From assembly GCA_964019135.1 (NCBI GenBank), contig OZ025261.1:31170029-31234028 (forward strand): DNA of 64,000 bases, read 5' to 3'. This document shows, in pieces, positions 51,317-61,506 of the stretch. The DNA is from Arenicola marina (Eukaryota > Annelida > Polychaeta > Arenicolidae). Within the stretch, counting starts at the first letter, position 1. Each line of letters begins with the position of its first letter. The notes below the pieces were generated by a model that saw nothing but the letters and a program-made list of their open reading frames with translations, searched no databases and had not been told where the DNA came from. A program made the translations under genes and the position numbers.

Positions 51317-53100
51317 GCAGCATCTAAAGAGCACAAAGGACTCATTACGTCATCACACCAAGTATTCAGTCAACATGGTCAACCCCCCTCCCCCCACCCC
51401 TCGGGCAATCCCCCAAGACTGGATGACTCACACTGTCACAGGGATGCCTTGTGACCATCGGTGGGGCAGAAGAGAGGGGGGAGGGGCGGGGGTGAACGCA
51501 CGCTCACTCAGCGAGCTAAGGTTATGTTTCTGGCTTCCTGATGCTCCACTCTCCCCCCACCCCCCCCCCCCCCCCCCACCCCAACTCCGGCTCCCCATCA
51601 AACTACACAAATCAGACTGGAATATCCAGATATAATTCCGCAACAACTCATAACAAACTCATAACATGCAGCCATTTTTTTTCGTAACAATGCCTCCCAC
51701 CCTATCCCCCATCCACTCCCTACGCTGTAAATTATTCCGCACCTCGCATTTTCCCCTCTCCCCTGTCGCATGTGACACAGTGTCTCCCCCCAAAACCACC
51801 ACCACAAGCGTTTTTTCGTTCAGATCTCCTTTCCCGTATCCCAAAGCTCTCGTGGGTTAGGGTCAAGTCCAAGCCGGAGCACTCGCGACGGCCCAGGGGT
51901 GGCGGGGGTAAACGGAGAGTGTGTGGGGGGACTGGGGAGGGATGGTACAAGATTTGGGAGGGAGGGAGGGCGCAGCTAGCGGCAAGCGACGGGATCAAAT
52001 AATGGGGACGGCCAGGGAGTCCAGGGAGGTGGGGGAACGATTGATCTCGTCAAAGGAGAAGCGACTAATTACAACTGGGAGGGGGAGGGAGGAAGGGAAG
52101 GGGGTGCATTCTCAGTACCAGTATAACCGATGAAGATGACTTGGAAGGCGATGGATGCAAATCCCAGGGTGGTGGGGGCGGGGGGAAGGTGGGGGGGGGG
52201 GGCGGGGATAGGGTGACGGGCAATGGGTGGTGATCAGGACGGGGGTGAATGGACGAGTGGGGTGGGGCGGGAGAGGAGGTGACGGTAGACGGCTACGTGG
52301 GTGGGGTGGCGGTGGAGGAGTGGCGGGTTGGGGTGATGTGGAAGGGGTGGGGGGGGGTAGGAGTAACTAGCCATACAGACACCACCTCAAATAACAAGGG
52401 AGGACAAGAAGGGAGTGGGGTGGGGGGGGGGGACAAAGCGCCCTGCTGTCCGGTGGGAGTGACAGAAGGACGAACACCCCCAGCTGGTGACCCGCAGGAC
52501 AGGGCGGGGGAGGGGGGCGAGCGGTGAAGGGGATGCGATTAGGGTGGGGGGCATTACTTGAGCTCGCGTTCATGACGTGAAGACGAACTTGCCATGGCTG
52601 TTTAGGCTTGAGGCATGGCAGTTATAATGAGGCAGAGGGAGGCCTGGGTGCCGGTCTCAGCTCGGGACCAATGTGCATCGTGCTGCACGGCCTGGCTAAG
52701 GAGGGGTGGTGCATGACTGGGTTGAGAGGAGGGGCAGGGGCGAGCTGTCCTGGGGGACACGTACAACAAAGGAGGCCGAAGGTGCAGCGAGGAGCCTCAC
52801 TTAATATTGACCACTGGTCGGCCTTATCCAACACGGAGCCTTGTCAGCATACCGTCCATGGCTTTGGGCCCCCCACCCCCCCCCGCCAGCCACCACTATT
52901 CTCAAGCCCATCCGATTAACTCCCCAGCCCCACACCCCTCCCTGGCCCTCAGTTAGAAGGACTTGCCGTCCAGGCTGTACCTGACAGCTGTGTTGGGATC
53001 ACTTTTGCATAATTAAATCTGAGATGTTTCCCTTCTCCTTTCTTTATCCCATTCATATTTTAATAGGGAGTTAGCTAGCTTTTGTTTGCTTTTTTTCTTA
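51317..53100. other. Low-complexity G/C-run region
   Basis: Dominated by C-runs (51,555-51,578), long G-rich stretches (51,890-52,530) and polypurine tracts. The many short frames on both strands are glycine- or proline-rich and contradict each other. No gene supported. Confidence 0.65.
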
Positions 53101-54275
53101 CATTTTGATTAAACTAAATGATGCAATTTGTCGCATCGCAGCCGGATGGGGCGAACAAAAGATGGTTGACGGCCAAATTGTGACCCACTGTCCTAGACAT
53201 GTCTCCCTCACCTCCACCCCCCCCCCCCCTTCTACCTCCCTCAGCCTCTTAAGCATGTACACCACAAAGCTGGTCAACTCTTGTTATAGTTTCTGGATCC
53301 CCACTGTTAATGGACCATTTCAAATCAAGGGTGTACGCAGGAATTGTTGAAAGGGGGGGGCACAATAAATTGTTCTACAAAACACGACAAAACTGTGTGT
53401 AACAGCCGGAGACATAGTGGACTGTGGTGTACATTACATATACTATTGGCACACTTGATCATGATAGGAAACATAAAGGAAAAACAAATAGACTACAAAG
53501 CTTGATGCATTGTAATATGTAAGGAGAGGATAGGGGGCGTGGAATTTGGAAGGAGGGGGTGGGGGGGGCACATAAATACCTAAATGTCTGATGCCATTTC
53601 ATTCAGATGCCCCCTGTGACCCCACTGGACCTGCCCATGCTAATGCACAAGACACACATGATACAGTCACACTTTCTAAAATTACAACATGTTGAGATAA
53701 ACATTTTTGTGTTCACCTCTAATTGAGAATAATTTCTTTGAAAGCTAAAGCAACTGAGGTGTCAACTATTAAAACATTAGCTCTACAGATGAGGAGAGGG
53801 TATCTAAAATGATAAACAAGAGTTAATATCTTGGCATATATCACATACATAACCAGTAGTTCAATCATTGTTGGAGAAAATGATAATAATTGTTCAATAC
53901 ATATATATCAAGCATCACAGTGTATATAGTGTGTTTTATATATGCTGTGGAGCCCCCTGCCCCTCCCACCATCCCCTCTCCACTGATTTACTATGTCTGT
54001 GGTCTAGCTATGGTAACTGATACTCTGATATATATATATATATCAGCTTTGTTAATGTAAAAAAAAAACAGGTATTTTTATGTCAGGTGTGTATTGTTGG
54101 TTAGGCCACAAAGTAGCAGGTGTTCTGAATGCATTGATCAGGTGTGTTAATGGGTTAGATGCGTATGGGTGCTCTGATATATATCAGGTCTATTGATTGA
54201 GAAGTGAGAGTATCACTATGTTACAGATACAAGCTAACACCTACATATCTATCACAATATTGCTAGTAAATATAG
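53101..54275. other. AT-rich sequence with possible old interspersed repeat
   Basis: At 53,326-53,370 the text gtgtacgcaggaattg followed by a G-run and cacaataaattg, and again a G-run with gcacataaat near 53,570, looks like decayed interspersed repeat, but the family cannot be assigned by eye. TA-rich palindrome ctgatatatatatatatatcag lies near 54,030, and a shorter relative near 54,175. No gene seen. Confidence 0.4.
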
Positions 54276-54280
54276 CATAC

Positions 54281-54498
54281 CTGGGCTCGCGCTAGGATAT
54301 TTTTTTCATTAGCCAATTTGGCTAATTCCGTGGAAAAACATTAGCCAAAATTAGCCAAATATATTGGTTATAAATTGGTTATGTGTTTGTAGTTGAAATT
54401 TTATATTCGCCATTTTGGTAAGTGTCCAGAAAGTTCTTATCGCCAAATCCCGAATTTTCTCGCCAAATGGCTATTGGCGAATGCTAACGCTAGCCCAA
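54281..54498. mobile_element. MITE-like non-autonomous DNA transposon, 218 bp
   Basis: The ends are CTGGGCTCGCGCTAG and, reversed, TTGGGCTAGCGTTAG, imperfect terminal inverted repeats. They are flanked on both sides by CATAC (54,276-54,280 and 54,499-54,503), a 5-bp target-site duplication. Inside is a perfect 19-base palindrome, ATTAGCCAATTTGGCTAAT (54,308-54,326), plus further attagcca and cgccaaat pieces. There is no coding capacity. Superfamily not assigned. Confidence 0.65.
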
Positions 54499-54503
54499 CA
54501 TAC

Positions 54504-55259
54504 TATCTATTCCCAAAGACTATAATTATAAAATAATTATTATCCCTGGTACTGTATATATTATTATATATTATCACTAATCTTATATCACTACATCAGT
54601 CTCATCAATATATAAAAGGTAGACTATATCAGTATAGATATATACCAGTAACTAGATACTTGCAAAAATATTCTTTTTAATCAAGTCTTATTTTATTTAT
54701 TTTATTTTACCTGATTTTTCAAATATTCTATAGATTAATTCCACCATGTTTTACTCTGTATGCAATCACTGTTACCTATTCAATCATGGATATTAACACT
54801 GGAAACCACTGTGTAACCACTGGTCTGATTATATATTATATATAAAGTTAAATCTTATTTGATAGACATGTAGATCTACATAAAATTTCAAAGGTATTTA
54901 TTCTTAAAAATGAAAAAACTGCAAAACCTGTAAGTTGAACTTAATATGACAATAATATAAAATCTTGTAACGGTTATATTTAGCTAATGTTTCTGATCCA
55001 AAAACAAGACCATTCATTCCTTTGGCGATTTAACAGACAACAGTCAGTGGTGGGCCACATGCACTATTATAGTAAAATATAGCAAGCTTATCATGCTTAT
55101 ACTTTTATAGGCCTAATATAGTTAGGCCACTTGTTCGTATAAGCTGATAAGGATCAAACATTACATGAGGAACATCACTGCCCAACCAACGAGTAAAACA
55201 AGGTAAATAGCAATCAAGATGGTAAAATAAAGCTATAATTCCAACAAATCTCATGTTCT
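54504..55259. other. AT-rich unique sequence
   Basis: Strongly AT-rich with many TATATA runs; contrasts with the GC-rich DNA on both sides. The minus-strand frame ending at 55,105 reaches in from 55,596 and shows no known domain. Nothing else supported. Confidence 0.5.
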
Positions 55260-55499
55260 CCCCTCCCCCCCTCCCCCCTTTCAGTGGTTGCTGGGGAACG
55301 GAATTGACTGAACTGCAGAGAAGGTAGCGAAGGCAGACTGGCTGGCCAGAACAGTGAACTGTCACCAACCTGTCTGTCCCTTGCCAAGTGTTTTCTCCAG
55401 CCGGTATGGCCCGACATACTGCTCTTCGCGGTGAGACATACTCCAAGTGATTATCCCACGTGAATCTGCTAGCTAGAATCCAACAGAATATAATCCAAA

Positions 55500-55740
55500 A
55501 GTAGCTGGGTTTGCTCCCTGCGAGCCGACATGAAGCGGTATTTTGACAGCTCCCACTGCCTGTCAGTTCGCCATGACAGTGTTTACATCCGGGCACCGAG
55601 GAGCAGGCTCATCAGCGATGCAGCACGTTGTGCACTCGCTGACCCCGTGGGACGCCGCTGCTCAGCCAGTCAGCAGTGGACGCGCCCGCTGTTCATACCG
55701 CTGCAGAAATGTCGTCTGCGCGTTTCGTGTTAGCGCGTTT
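55500..55740. promoter_or_regulatory. CpG-rich patch, possible promoter or first exon
   Basis: After AT-rich DNA this 240-bp stretch is CpG-dense (for example gcgcgtttcgtgttagcgcg at the right end). Frames are open on both strands (plus 55,530-55,733; minus 55,596-55,105) but neither peptide is recognised and no clean donor site is seen. Offered only as a candidate gene start. Confidence 0.25.
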
Positions 55741-55839
55741 TTCCTATTATTAAGCTCAGTGACTTATGTGATTTATTCAAGAGTAAACTAATAGATTGAA
55801 TGTACTTTCAACCTTTCTAATAAATGTGGTGTTTCGATT

Positions 55840-56330
55840 GAGTTATTATTGGCATACCCCACCCCCTCTTACCCCACAGCCGGGGTGTACGTATAAGGTC
55901 TGGCCCCTGCCTCTCACTTTCTACGCCTTCGATTTTAGTTCGAAGGCTATATATATCTCGTACGCTAGAAAACGCGCAGCTTGCTGTATCACATGCAATT
56001 CCTCTTCTGCCACTTACTGCATCGGACACAGTTAGTTTATGGCTTGACACCATGAGTTTTGGTAGAGCTATTCGTCGGAATACTTTTAATGGTAGCTGCA
56101 ATGTCAGGCGATTTAATTCCTGTGTAGGCCTATGTCTGGAATCTATCTGGCTTTTCCAATGTTCACGCACCATCTTCTCAAATAGCTCTTGGATAAACCG
56201 GGTCTATCTTCAACCGCTTGGCTTTTACTTCTTCAATAACAACATGCATTGACTTGCAGTCCCCGCACATCGGGTCTACAGAAAAAATATCCAATAATTG
56301 CAGACTAACTTTTAATACTTAAAAATTACG
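55840..56330 (-). pseudogene. Frame-broken coding remnant, unrecognised protein
   Basis: Reading the minus strand from about 56,320, one frame gives a coding-like stretch with the piece FSVDPMCGDCKSMHVVIEEV and then KAKRLKIDPVYPRA before a stop; moving one base, the sense continues as LFEKMVREHWKSQIDSRHRP and runs on to about 55,930. Other stretches in the first frame (for example TNCVRCSKWQKRNC) follow after more stops. The amino-acid composition and Cys pairs (CxxC) look like real protein, possibly of transposon origin, now broken by a frameshift and stops. I do not recognise the family. A chance frame is the alternative. Confidence 0.3.
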
Positions 56331-56334
56331 TAGG

Positions 56335-57371
56335 CCTAACCATCATAACACAATGTTTGGCTTGTGCGACCAGCGTAAAATATCGTATTTGAACACACGC
56401 AGGAAACCGATACTTAGTATATTTCTGGCAATTTCAGTCGCCGGTTGACCATAAACATATGAAGTCCGCTGAGGACAACGGAAATAAACGCACTTATATA
56501 TTGTGATAATCAGATTTACCGATTTTGACATACATGTTACTTGTAGGAGCAATATTTAGAAGATCGTAGTAAAATAACCCCCTTAATACTTTGCCGTCGA
56601 TAGCTATGACCTCAGCCACATCCCCTGGCATGCCTCCGTTTTTTTCTCAAAGAGCCAGATGCAAACCCATAGCTAATGTTATGACGGCCAGGCGCGGCTT
56701 GGTGGCAGGGAGGGCGCGAAGGCGCGACTTTACGGAGAAGGGTGGTAGGCTACGCGGGTGGGGGCAAACTCTTTGATAGTCTCCCCTCCGAATTCACAAG
56801 AATTAGGGAAGAGAGTAACATTGAATCTCCAAGAAGAGGACTGCTCAAGACTGGACAGGCTAATAATCACGAACATCGAGCAATTCACACTGCTATAAGG
56901 GATCGCGGTAAATAGGGAAAGGGTCTTCGTATTGTGCCAGGAATAGTACCGATAACGAAGTTAATCGCGAATCTCCAAGAATTCCTGGATGCCAATCGCG
57001 GAGATCGGAAAAGGTACCCCCCCCCCCCTCTTCAATGTCACGTGAGCCCAACACAACTGCACACGATCACGTTCAGATTATTTCTTTCACAATTTTCCTT
57101 TATTCAGCAAATCAAATTTGTACAATGCGAATAGAAATACATTGCTTTTGGGGCATTATTACTTGTCTTAACGATGAATCTGTCTCCTCTGTACATGGTC
57201 TCATAGCAACACGAGAGATTACGCGATCAAACTTCACATAACTGTCCTGTATACAAAAATAAGTTGAATTAACGAACTTCAACTGCAGCCAACATAGGAT
57301 AACTATGTTGTCGATATATGGCGTGATTAACAAACAATGCCCAACACTGCCACCCCACCCCCACCTCTCAT
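56335..57371. other. Unique sequence, nothing supported
   Basis: Ordinary AT-balanced sequence with a C-run at 57,018-57,028. Short frames on both strands show no domain and no splice context. Confidence 0.5.
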
Positions 57372-57635
57372 ACCAAGTGTAGGCCGCACTATACGCACTG
57401 TCGCTCTCCCTCTACCAAGTGCAGGTTGTACAATACACACTGTGCATCGCCCCCCCCTCACCCCCACCACACCACACCACCTCCTAACAAGTATAGGTTG
57501 CGCAATACACAGTAACTCTCCATCTAGCAGGGTTAGGTTGCACAATACAATCTGGCCATCGCCATCCAACAAATGAAGGTTGTATCATACAAACCGCCCT
57601 TCTCTGTCTAAAGTGTACATGGCACAATACGCAAT
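57372..57635. repeat. Degenerate 41-42-bp minisatellite, about 6 copies
   Basis: Recurrent core ccaagtgyaggttgyacaat at about 57,373, 57,415, 57,487, 57,528, 57,569 and 57,610, with a C/A-rich insertion of about 30 bp after the second unit. Units differ by 20-30 percent, so this is an old array compared with its neighbours. Confidence 0.75.
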
Positions 57636-57891
57636 TGCATTCTATACCTTATCCCATGATCGATTTTAAATGCCATTTCAGAACACACAAAAATAAGAAT
57701 ATCATTCTCCAGCAGGCTAAATCATGGGGATTACAACTACAACAGGAAGTCATGATATTCATACGGAAAAGGACAAAAAGGAAACCAACAAGAGGTCAGT
57801 TCTGACCAGGACTCCAAGGTGAAAAAATGCATTGTTGGTATTGAGCCAGTTTTGTGCATATGACCTGGTGGTGTGCATTCAGGCTCCCCTT

Positions 57892-58313
57892 GAGGTCAGC
57901 CGTGACCTTGAGGTCAGCCCCGACCCAGAGGTCAGCCCCGACCCAGAGGTCAGCCCCGACCCGTAGGTCAGCCCCGACCCATAGGTCAGCCCCGACCCAT
58001 AGGTCAGCCCCGGCCCAGAGGTCAGCCCGGACCCAGAGGTCAGCCCCGACCCATAGGTCAGCCCCGACCCATAGGTCAGCCCCGACCCAGAGGTCAGCCC
58101 CGACCCAGATATCAACCCTGACCCAGAGGTCAGCCCCGACCCAGAGGTCAGCAGCGACCCAGAGGTCAGCCCAGACCCAGAGGTCAGCCCAGACCCAGAG
58201 GTCAGCTCTGACCCAGAGGTCAGCAGCGACCCAGAGGTCAGCCCTGACCCAGAGGTTAGCCCTGACCCAGAGGTCAGCCCAGACCCAGAGGTCAGCCCCG
58301 ACCTTGAGGTCTG
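57892..58313. repeat. 18-bp minisatellite, about 23 copies, with AGGTCA in nearly every unit
   Basis: The unit is gaggtcagccccgaccca. AGGTCA, the nuclear-receptor half-site, recurs as a direct repeat every 18 bp in most units (lost in agatatcaac and gaggttagc). At the left edge TGACCTTGAGGTCA makes an everted pair. The frame is open on both strands because 18 is a multiple of 3 (QRSAPT-type plus, ADLWVG-type minus); not called as coding. Confidence 0.95.
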
Positions 58314-58317
58314 CCAC

Positions 58318-59200
58318 GAATATAACGGTGAATAAACACGTAACAACTAAGCCAAAGGATAGTTACAACCGCTCGCTATGGCACTATGGCTCAATTGCAT
58401 ACCTCATACATGTATTATGATTTGACTGTGGTTTACATGCCGTTTTCTTCATGATCTCCAGATAAATGTTATGAGATGTGCCATGTATAGAGCAACTGAA
58501 TTGGTCTCCGATAGAGTCGGTCAATGAACGTTTGAAAAACACAACCACTTGTAAACTACCAAGCCATCTAATGAAAGTAATAGTATCAGTAGCTAAGTGA
58601 ATTATCGCAGAATTGATATCACCACAACCAGTGCACCCGCGGAGTTTGATTAACCCACCTCATGGACACCAGTCGTTGGTCATGTCCTTCTGAGACATAG
58701 GATGGTTTGATCATAGTCGTTGTGTGAACGGAGCACCCAATGTTTTTTGTTGTAATTGACGATGGGCCTCGTGGATCGCTCGCGATGTCGCTCAAGCTTT
58801 GAATTAAATGTGGGAAGACGGGGCCGTTATGATCCGTCAGCACGAGGGGCGCGTCATGACACTAGCCTCCGCCGACTTTCAAGTTGCCGTCACTATCAAA
58901 TAGTGTAGGATATAAAAAAATAAAAAAAGTCCTAGTTACGCCGATACGACTAGTGGGTCACCCTGGTCCGTATTCATCAACACCTTCTTGGTACTACGCA
59001 GGTTTTCTTAACGCTAAGTATGGCAATAGGAATACCGACTGGCGTTTACAATGACTGTCCACCTCCTAATATTAAAATTGCCATCTCAACACAAATGTAG
59101 AAACATTAGACGAGAGGGGACAAACATACTTCTGTAGTTACGTCAGCACACTGACATAACCGCATGAATATATCTTTCGACAGAGACTTCTCACTTGCCG
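58318..59200. other. Unique sequence, nothing supported
   Basis: Ordinary sequence. A minus-strand frame of 74 codons at 58,843-58,619 shows no recognised domain. A short A-rich tract lies at 58,913-58,928. Confidence 0.5.
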
Positions 59201-59207
59201 TATGTTC

Positions 59208-59273
59208 ACCGGAACCAGCCTGGTCTATATCAGGGGTGGTTGGCCAGGAATCAGGCAGAATCAATATGGCGAC
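59208..59273 (+). promoter_or_regulatory. ETS and YY1-like sites ahead of a short frame
   Basis: ACCGGAA (59,208-59,214) followed by AATATGGCGAC (59,263-59,273), a YY1-like site whose ATG opens a 33-codon frame beginning MATTVTPPCGKVLRN. YY1 sites often overlap the start of animal genes. No donor site could be fixed, so a first exon is only possible. Confidence 0.25.
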
Positions 59274-59728
59274 GACTGTAACACCTCCTTGCGGGAAAGT
59301 GTTACGCAATGTTTACGAAGACGCCTTCCTCCAATGTGACGGAACCCTCCTCCGCCAAATTTGTTGAGATAGTAACTTCAATACAGCTTACGATTGGAGT
59401 TTTTTTAACATGACATTGTGAGGGACAGAACACTAAAAAGCATGTCGATCAGCACGATTTGAATATAACCGAGGCCACCGTGAAACCAGTATGGAGGCAC
59501 TAGTAACTCACCGGGAACTGTGTCACCATAGATCACTAGAACTATTAGAGGGAATTAAACATGCAAACCCACAAGGTCCGATTGTAAAGACACTAGGCGA
59601 GTATTTTCATCCATTGTTGTCGGATTATCTATGTAATTCATATCCACTGATATATTTGGGGTCCGAATTTTAAATATATGTCGGAATACTGCACATATAT
59701 GGAAAAAGACGAATTGCACAAAGCTCCA

Positions 59729-59962
59729 TTAGAAAATATTACATGTTCGTGTCACTCGGTTGTCTTCGATACGAGTAATAATCTCACCAACATATAATAA
59801 ATCATTCCATATGAACCACTCTCCAACACATACTCTCTGAAGCAATGTTAAACAGTCTGTCATCTGGGCATGCCTGTCCAATTGCCCTTCACAATCACCA
59901 CAAGACGGTACATGAATGTTGTCCGAACCGCAAACTACCGTAAACCTCTCATTAGAAGTCAA
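59729..59962 (-). CDS. Possible small or partial coding frame, unrecognised
   Basis: A 77-codon frame starting MTSNERFTVVCGSDNIHVPS and containing VPSCGDCEGQLDRHAQMTDC has balanced composition and a CxxC pair, unlike the low-complexity frames elsewhere. It has no recognised domain and no identified splice sites. It may be a remnant or an accident. Its CGDC motif superficially recalls the broken remnant near 56,270, but I see no wider similarity. Confidence 0.2.
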   Translation of the reverse strand: MTSNERFTVVCGSDNIHVPSCGDCEGQLDRHAQMTDCLTLLQRVCVGEWFIWNDLLYVGEIITRIEDNRVTRTCNIF

Positions 59963-59969
59963 TCATCAC

Positions 59970-60540
59970 CGGTGCCATCTAGATGAAGATTTATACTAAT
60001 GGTGCCCGTAAATATTGTCCATGTACCATACAGGAAACAAGAGAAATCTTCATGAAAAGTAGGTCTTTACAAAAGTAGCGTTCGTTTAGCATGAGGTACA
60101 TAGTCTTACTGAAGCTGTATTGTCAACAATGAAACTAAACCAATTTGTTCCACATGTGTCGCTTTGGTCTCACTTCTTCATTTCTATAATATTCTAGACT
60201 TTTCTAAAGAAAATCTAAAACAACTATTAATTAGCCTTAGCCATAATATTTTTTAATAACATATGCACATCATTTTGCGCAACCAAGTTTCTTTTACCCA
60301 TCGCGACATTTCAAACTCTTATCAAACGAGGTATGTACATGTCTGGGATACTAATTAAGTGCTAAGCGTTAAAAACACTGAAGTGACCAGCACGCACAGA
60401 GGAGATAGGCGCGCCTAGAGTTTGACCAAAGACCGTTACAGCCAAAGCCGGTTTATCAGGACCCATTAAAACCGCATGGGAGACACAGGTCTGGTAGCCT
60501 GGTAACCACTCCCACTCCTCCTCTACACCCTCTTCCCATA
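59970..60540. other. Intergenic sequence left of the housekeeping-type promoter
   Basis: AT-rich, then mixed. The only frame of note is minus 60,544-60,362 (60 codons, starting MLWEEGVEEEWEWLPGYQTC), which would start just left of the promoter cluster at 60,542-60,615 and could be a first coding exon on the minus strand; no clear donor site supports it. Confidence 0.3.
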
Positions 60541-60541
60541 A

Positions 60542-60615
60542 CACTTCCGTCCATCCAAAATGGCGGATGACTGAAGACAGCGCATGCGCACGCGGCGGGG
60601 CCCCGTACCGGAAAT
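60542..60615. promoter_or_regulatory. Housekeeping-type promoter cluster: ETS, YY1, NRF1, ETS
   Basis: Within 75 bp: ACTTCCGT (reverse ETS, 60,543-60,550), AAAATGGCGGA (YY1, 60,557-60,567), GCGCATGCGC (NRF1 palindrome, 60,580-60,589) and ACCGGAAAT (ETS, 60,607-60,615), in CpG-rich DNA without a TATA box. Such a set is characteristic of constitutive animal promoters. The YY1 orientation favours a plus-strand start, but the ATG there meets a stop after four codons; bidirectional use is possible. Confidence 0.6.
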
Positions 60616-61045
60616 GCGGTCACTCGACCGTAACTGGCGCCGAAAGTGGGTCTTTAATGTCGTTATCACACGACGCCGTAATCCAGTTATCACACTATTG
60701 TTGAGCAACAAACACGTCGGATTGGCACTCTAGCGGGTCACCGATCACCGTAAAAGGACCATTTTGCTTAGACAACTAATAACTTATTCACCCTAGAAAA
60801 TAATCCATACATTCACCCGAGAAATATATCCATACACAAGCTAATGGCAAGGTGATCCAAGCCAGGGAACGCCTGGTGTTATCAATAAACTAAGCACTAA
60901 CATGATGCATAATTAAACAGACATCTGGCATTAGTCTGATATACAGTCACGCGAAACATTCCTTGTGTCAGTCCAATAGTTGCAACGAGCCTCTTGTAAT
61001 GGGGTTGTTCCCTCTCGACGTTTGGGATCGGTTGCGAAGCAGCAG

Positions 61046-61272
61046 CAATCGGCCTGCGAGTGCTGCCTCCTGGTGATTGACAGCGCTGTCAACTGGTCGG
61101 CCCGCGAGTGCTGCCCTCTAGTGACTGCCAGCGTTGTCAAGTTGATGGCATAAAAGTGCTGCCCGCTAGTGATTACCAATGATGTCAAGCGATCCGCCTA
61201 TGAATGCTGCCCCCTGGTGATTGACAGCGCTGCATGTCAAGTTGTCAGTCTGTGAGTGCTGCCCCCTGGTGA
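61046..61272 (-). repeat. 48-bp repeat, 5 copies, each with a CTCF-like motif
   Basis: Plus-strand AGTGCTGCCCCCTGGTGA or close variants start at 61,059, 61,107, 61,155, 61,203 and 61,255 (spacing 48, 48, 48 and 52 bp). The reverse, TCACCAGGGGGCAGCACT, matches the CTCF core motif as known in animals very well; copies 1, 4 and 5 are best, copies 2 and 3 have one or two core changes. All five point the same way. The array lies within 10 bp after the stop codon of the minus-strand gene, so it would be in its 3' untranslated region or immediately beyond. Confidence 0.85.
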
Positions 61273-61278
61273 CTTTCG

Positions 61279-61449
61279 CTACGTGGCAGTAGAAGGCGCG
61301 GCTGGCTCTGCTGTTTCTGCAGTTGCCATGGCTGCGGCATGTTCCGGTTCCGTTTCTGGCTCGGCTGACGATGTGGCGACGGCTGTTGTGGTCGCGGTGG
61401 CTGACACAGCGCTGGCCTTCTCCAGCAGGCACTTGAAGTTACTGAACAG
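61279..61449 (-). CDS. Last coding exon of an unrecognised multi-exon gene
   Basis: The minus-strand acceptor ggtgctttgtag precedes 61,449; the exon is 57 codons ending in TAG at 61,281-61,279. It starts LFSNFKCLLEKASAVSAT, then becomes an Ala/Thr/Glu/Pro tail including SSAEPETEPEHAAAMATAET. The first dozen residues continue the helical character of the preceding exon; the tail is likely disordered. Phase is 0, matching the donor at 61,954. Two other frames are open here because of GC-rich composition, but only this one joins the upstream exon in phase and ends cleanly. No canonical AATAAA is seen nearby on the minus strand. Protein family unknown to me. Confidence 0.7.
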   Translation of the reverse strand: MFSNFKCLLEKASAVSATATTTAVATSSAEPETEPEHAAAMATAETAEPAAPSTAT

Positions 61450-61506
61450 CTACAAAGCACCAAAACATAACACTTAGTTAAGGATCAAACAGTTACAAAA
61501 CTGAAA

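Noticed and set aside
51428-52573. Several 60-100-codon frames in the G/C-run region
   Set aside because: They are translations of homopolymer-rich DNA, with several contradictory frames on both strands.
54027-54050. TA palindrome as a regulatory hairpin
   Set aside because: Simple TA microsatellites are frequent in the surrounding AT-rich DNA; nothing marks this one out.
55255-55320. A plus-strand exon after the strong acceptor-like tract ending ccctttcag at 55,284
   Set aside because: The polypyrimidine tract is good, but frames after it stop within 15 codons and no convincing donor follows; C-runs are common here by chance.
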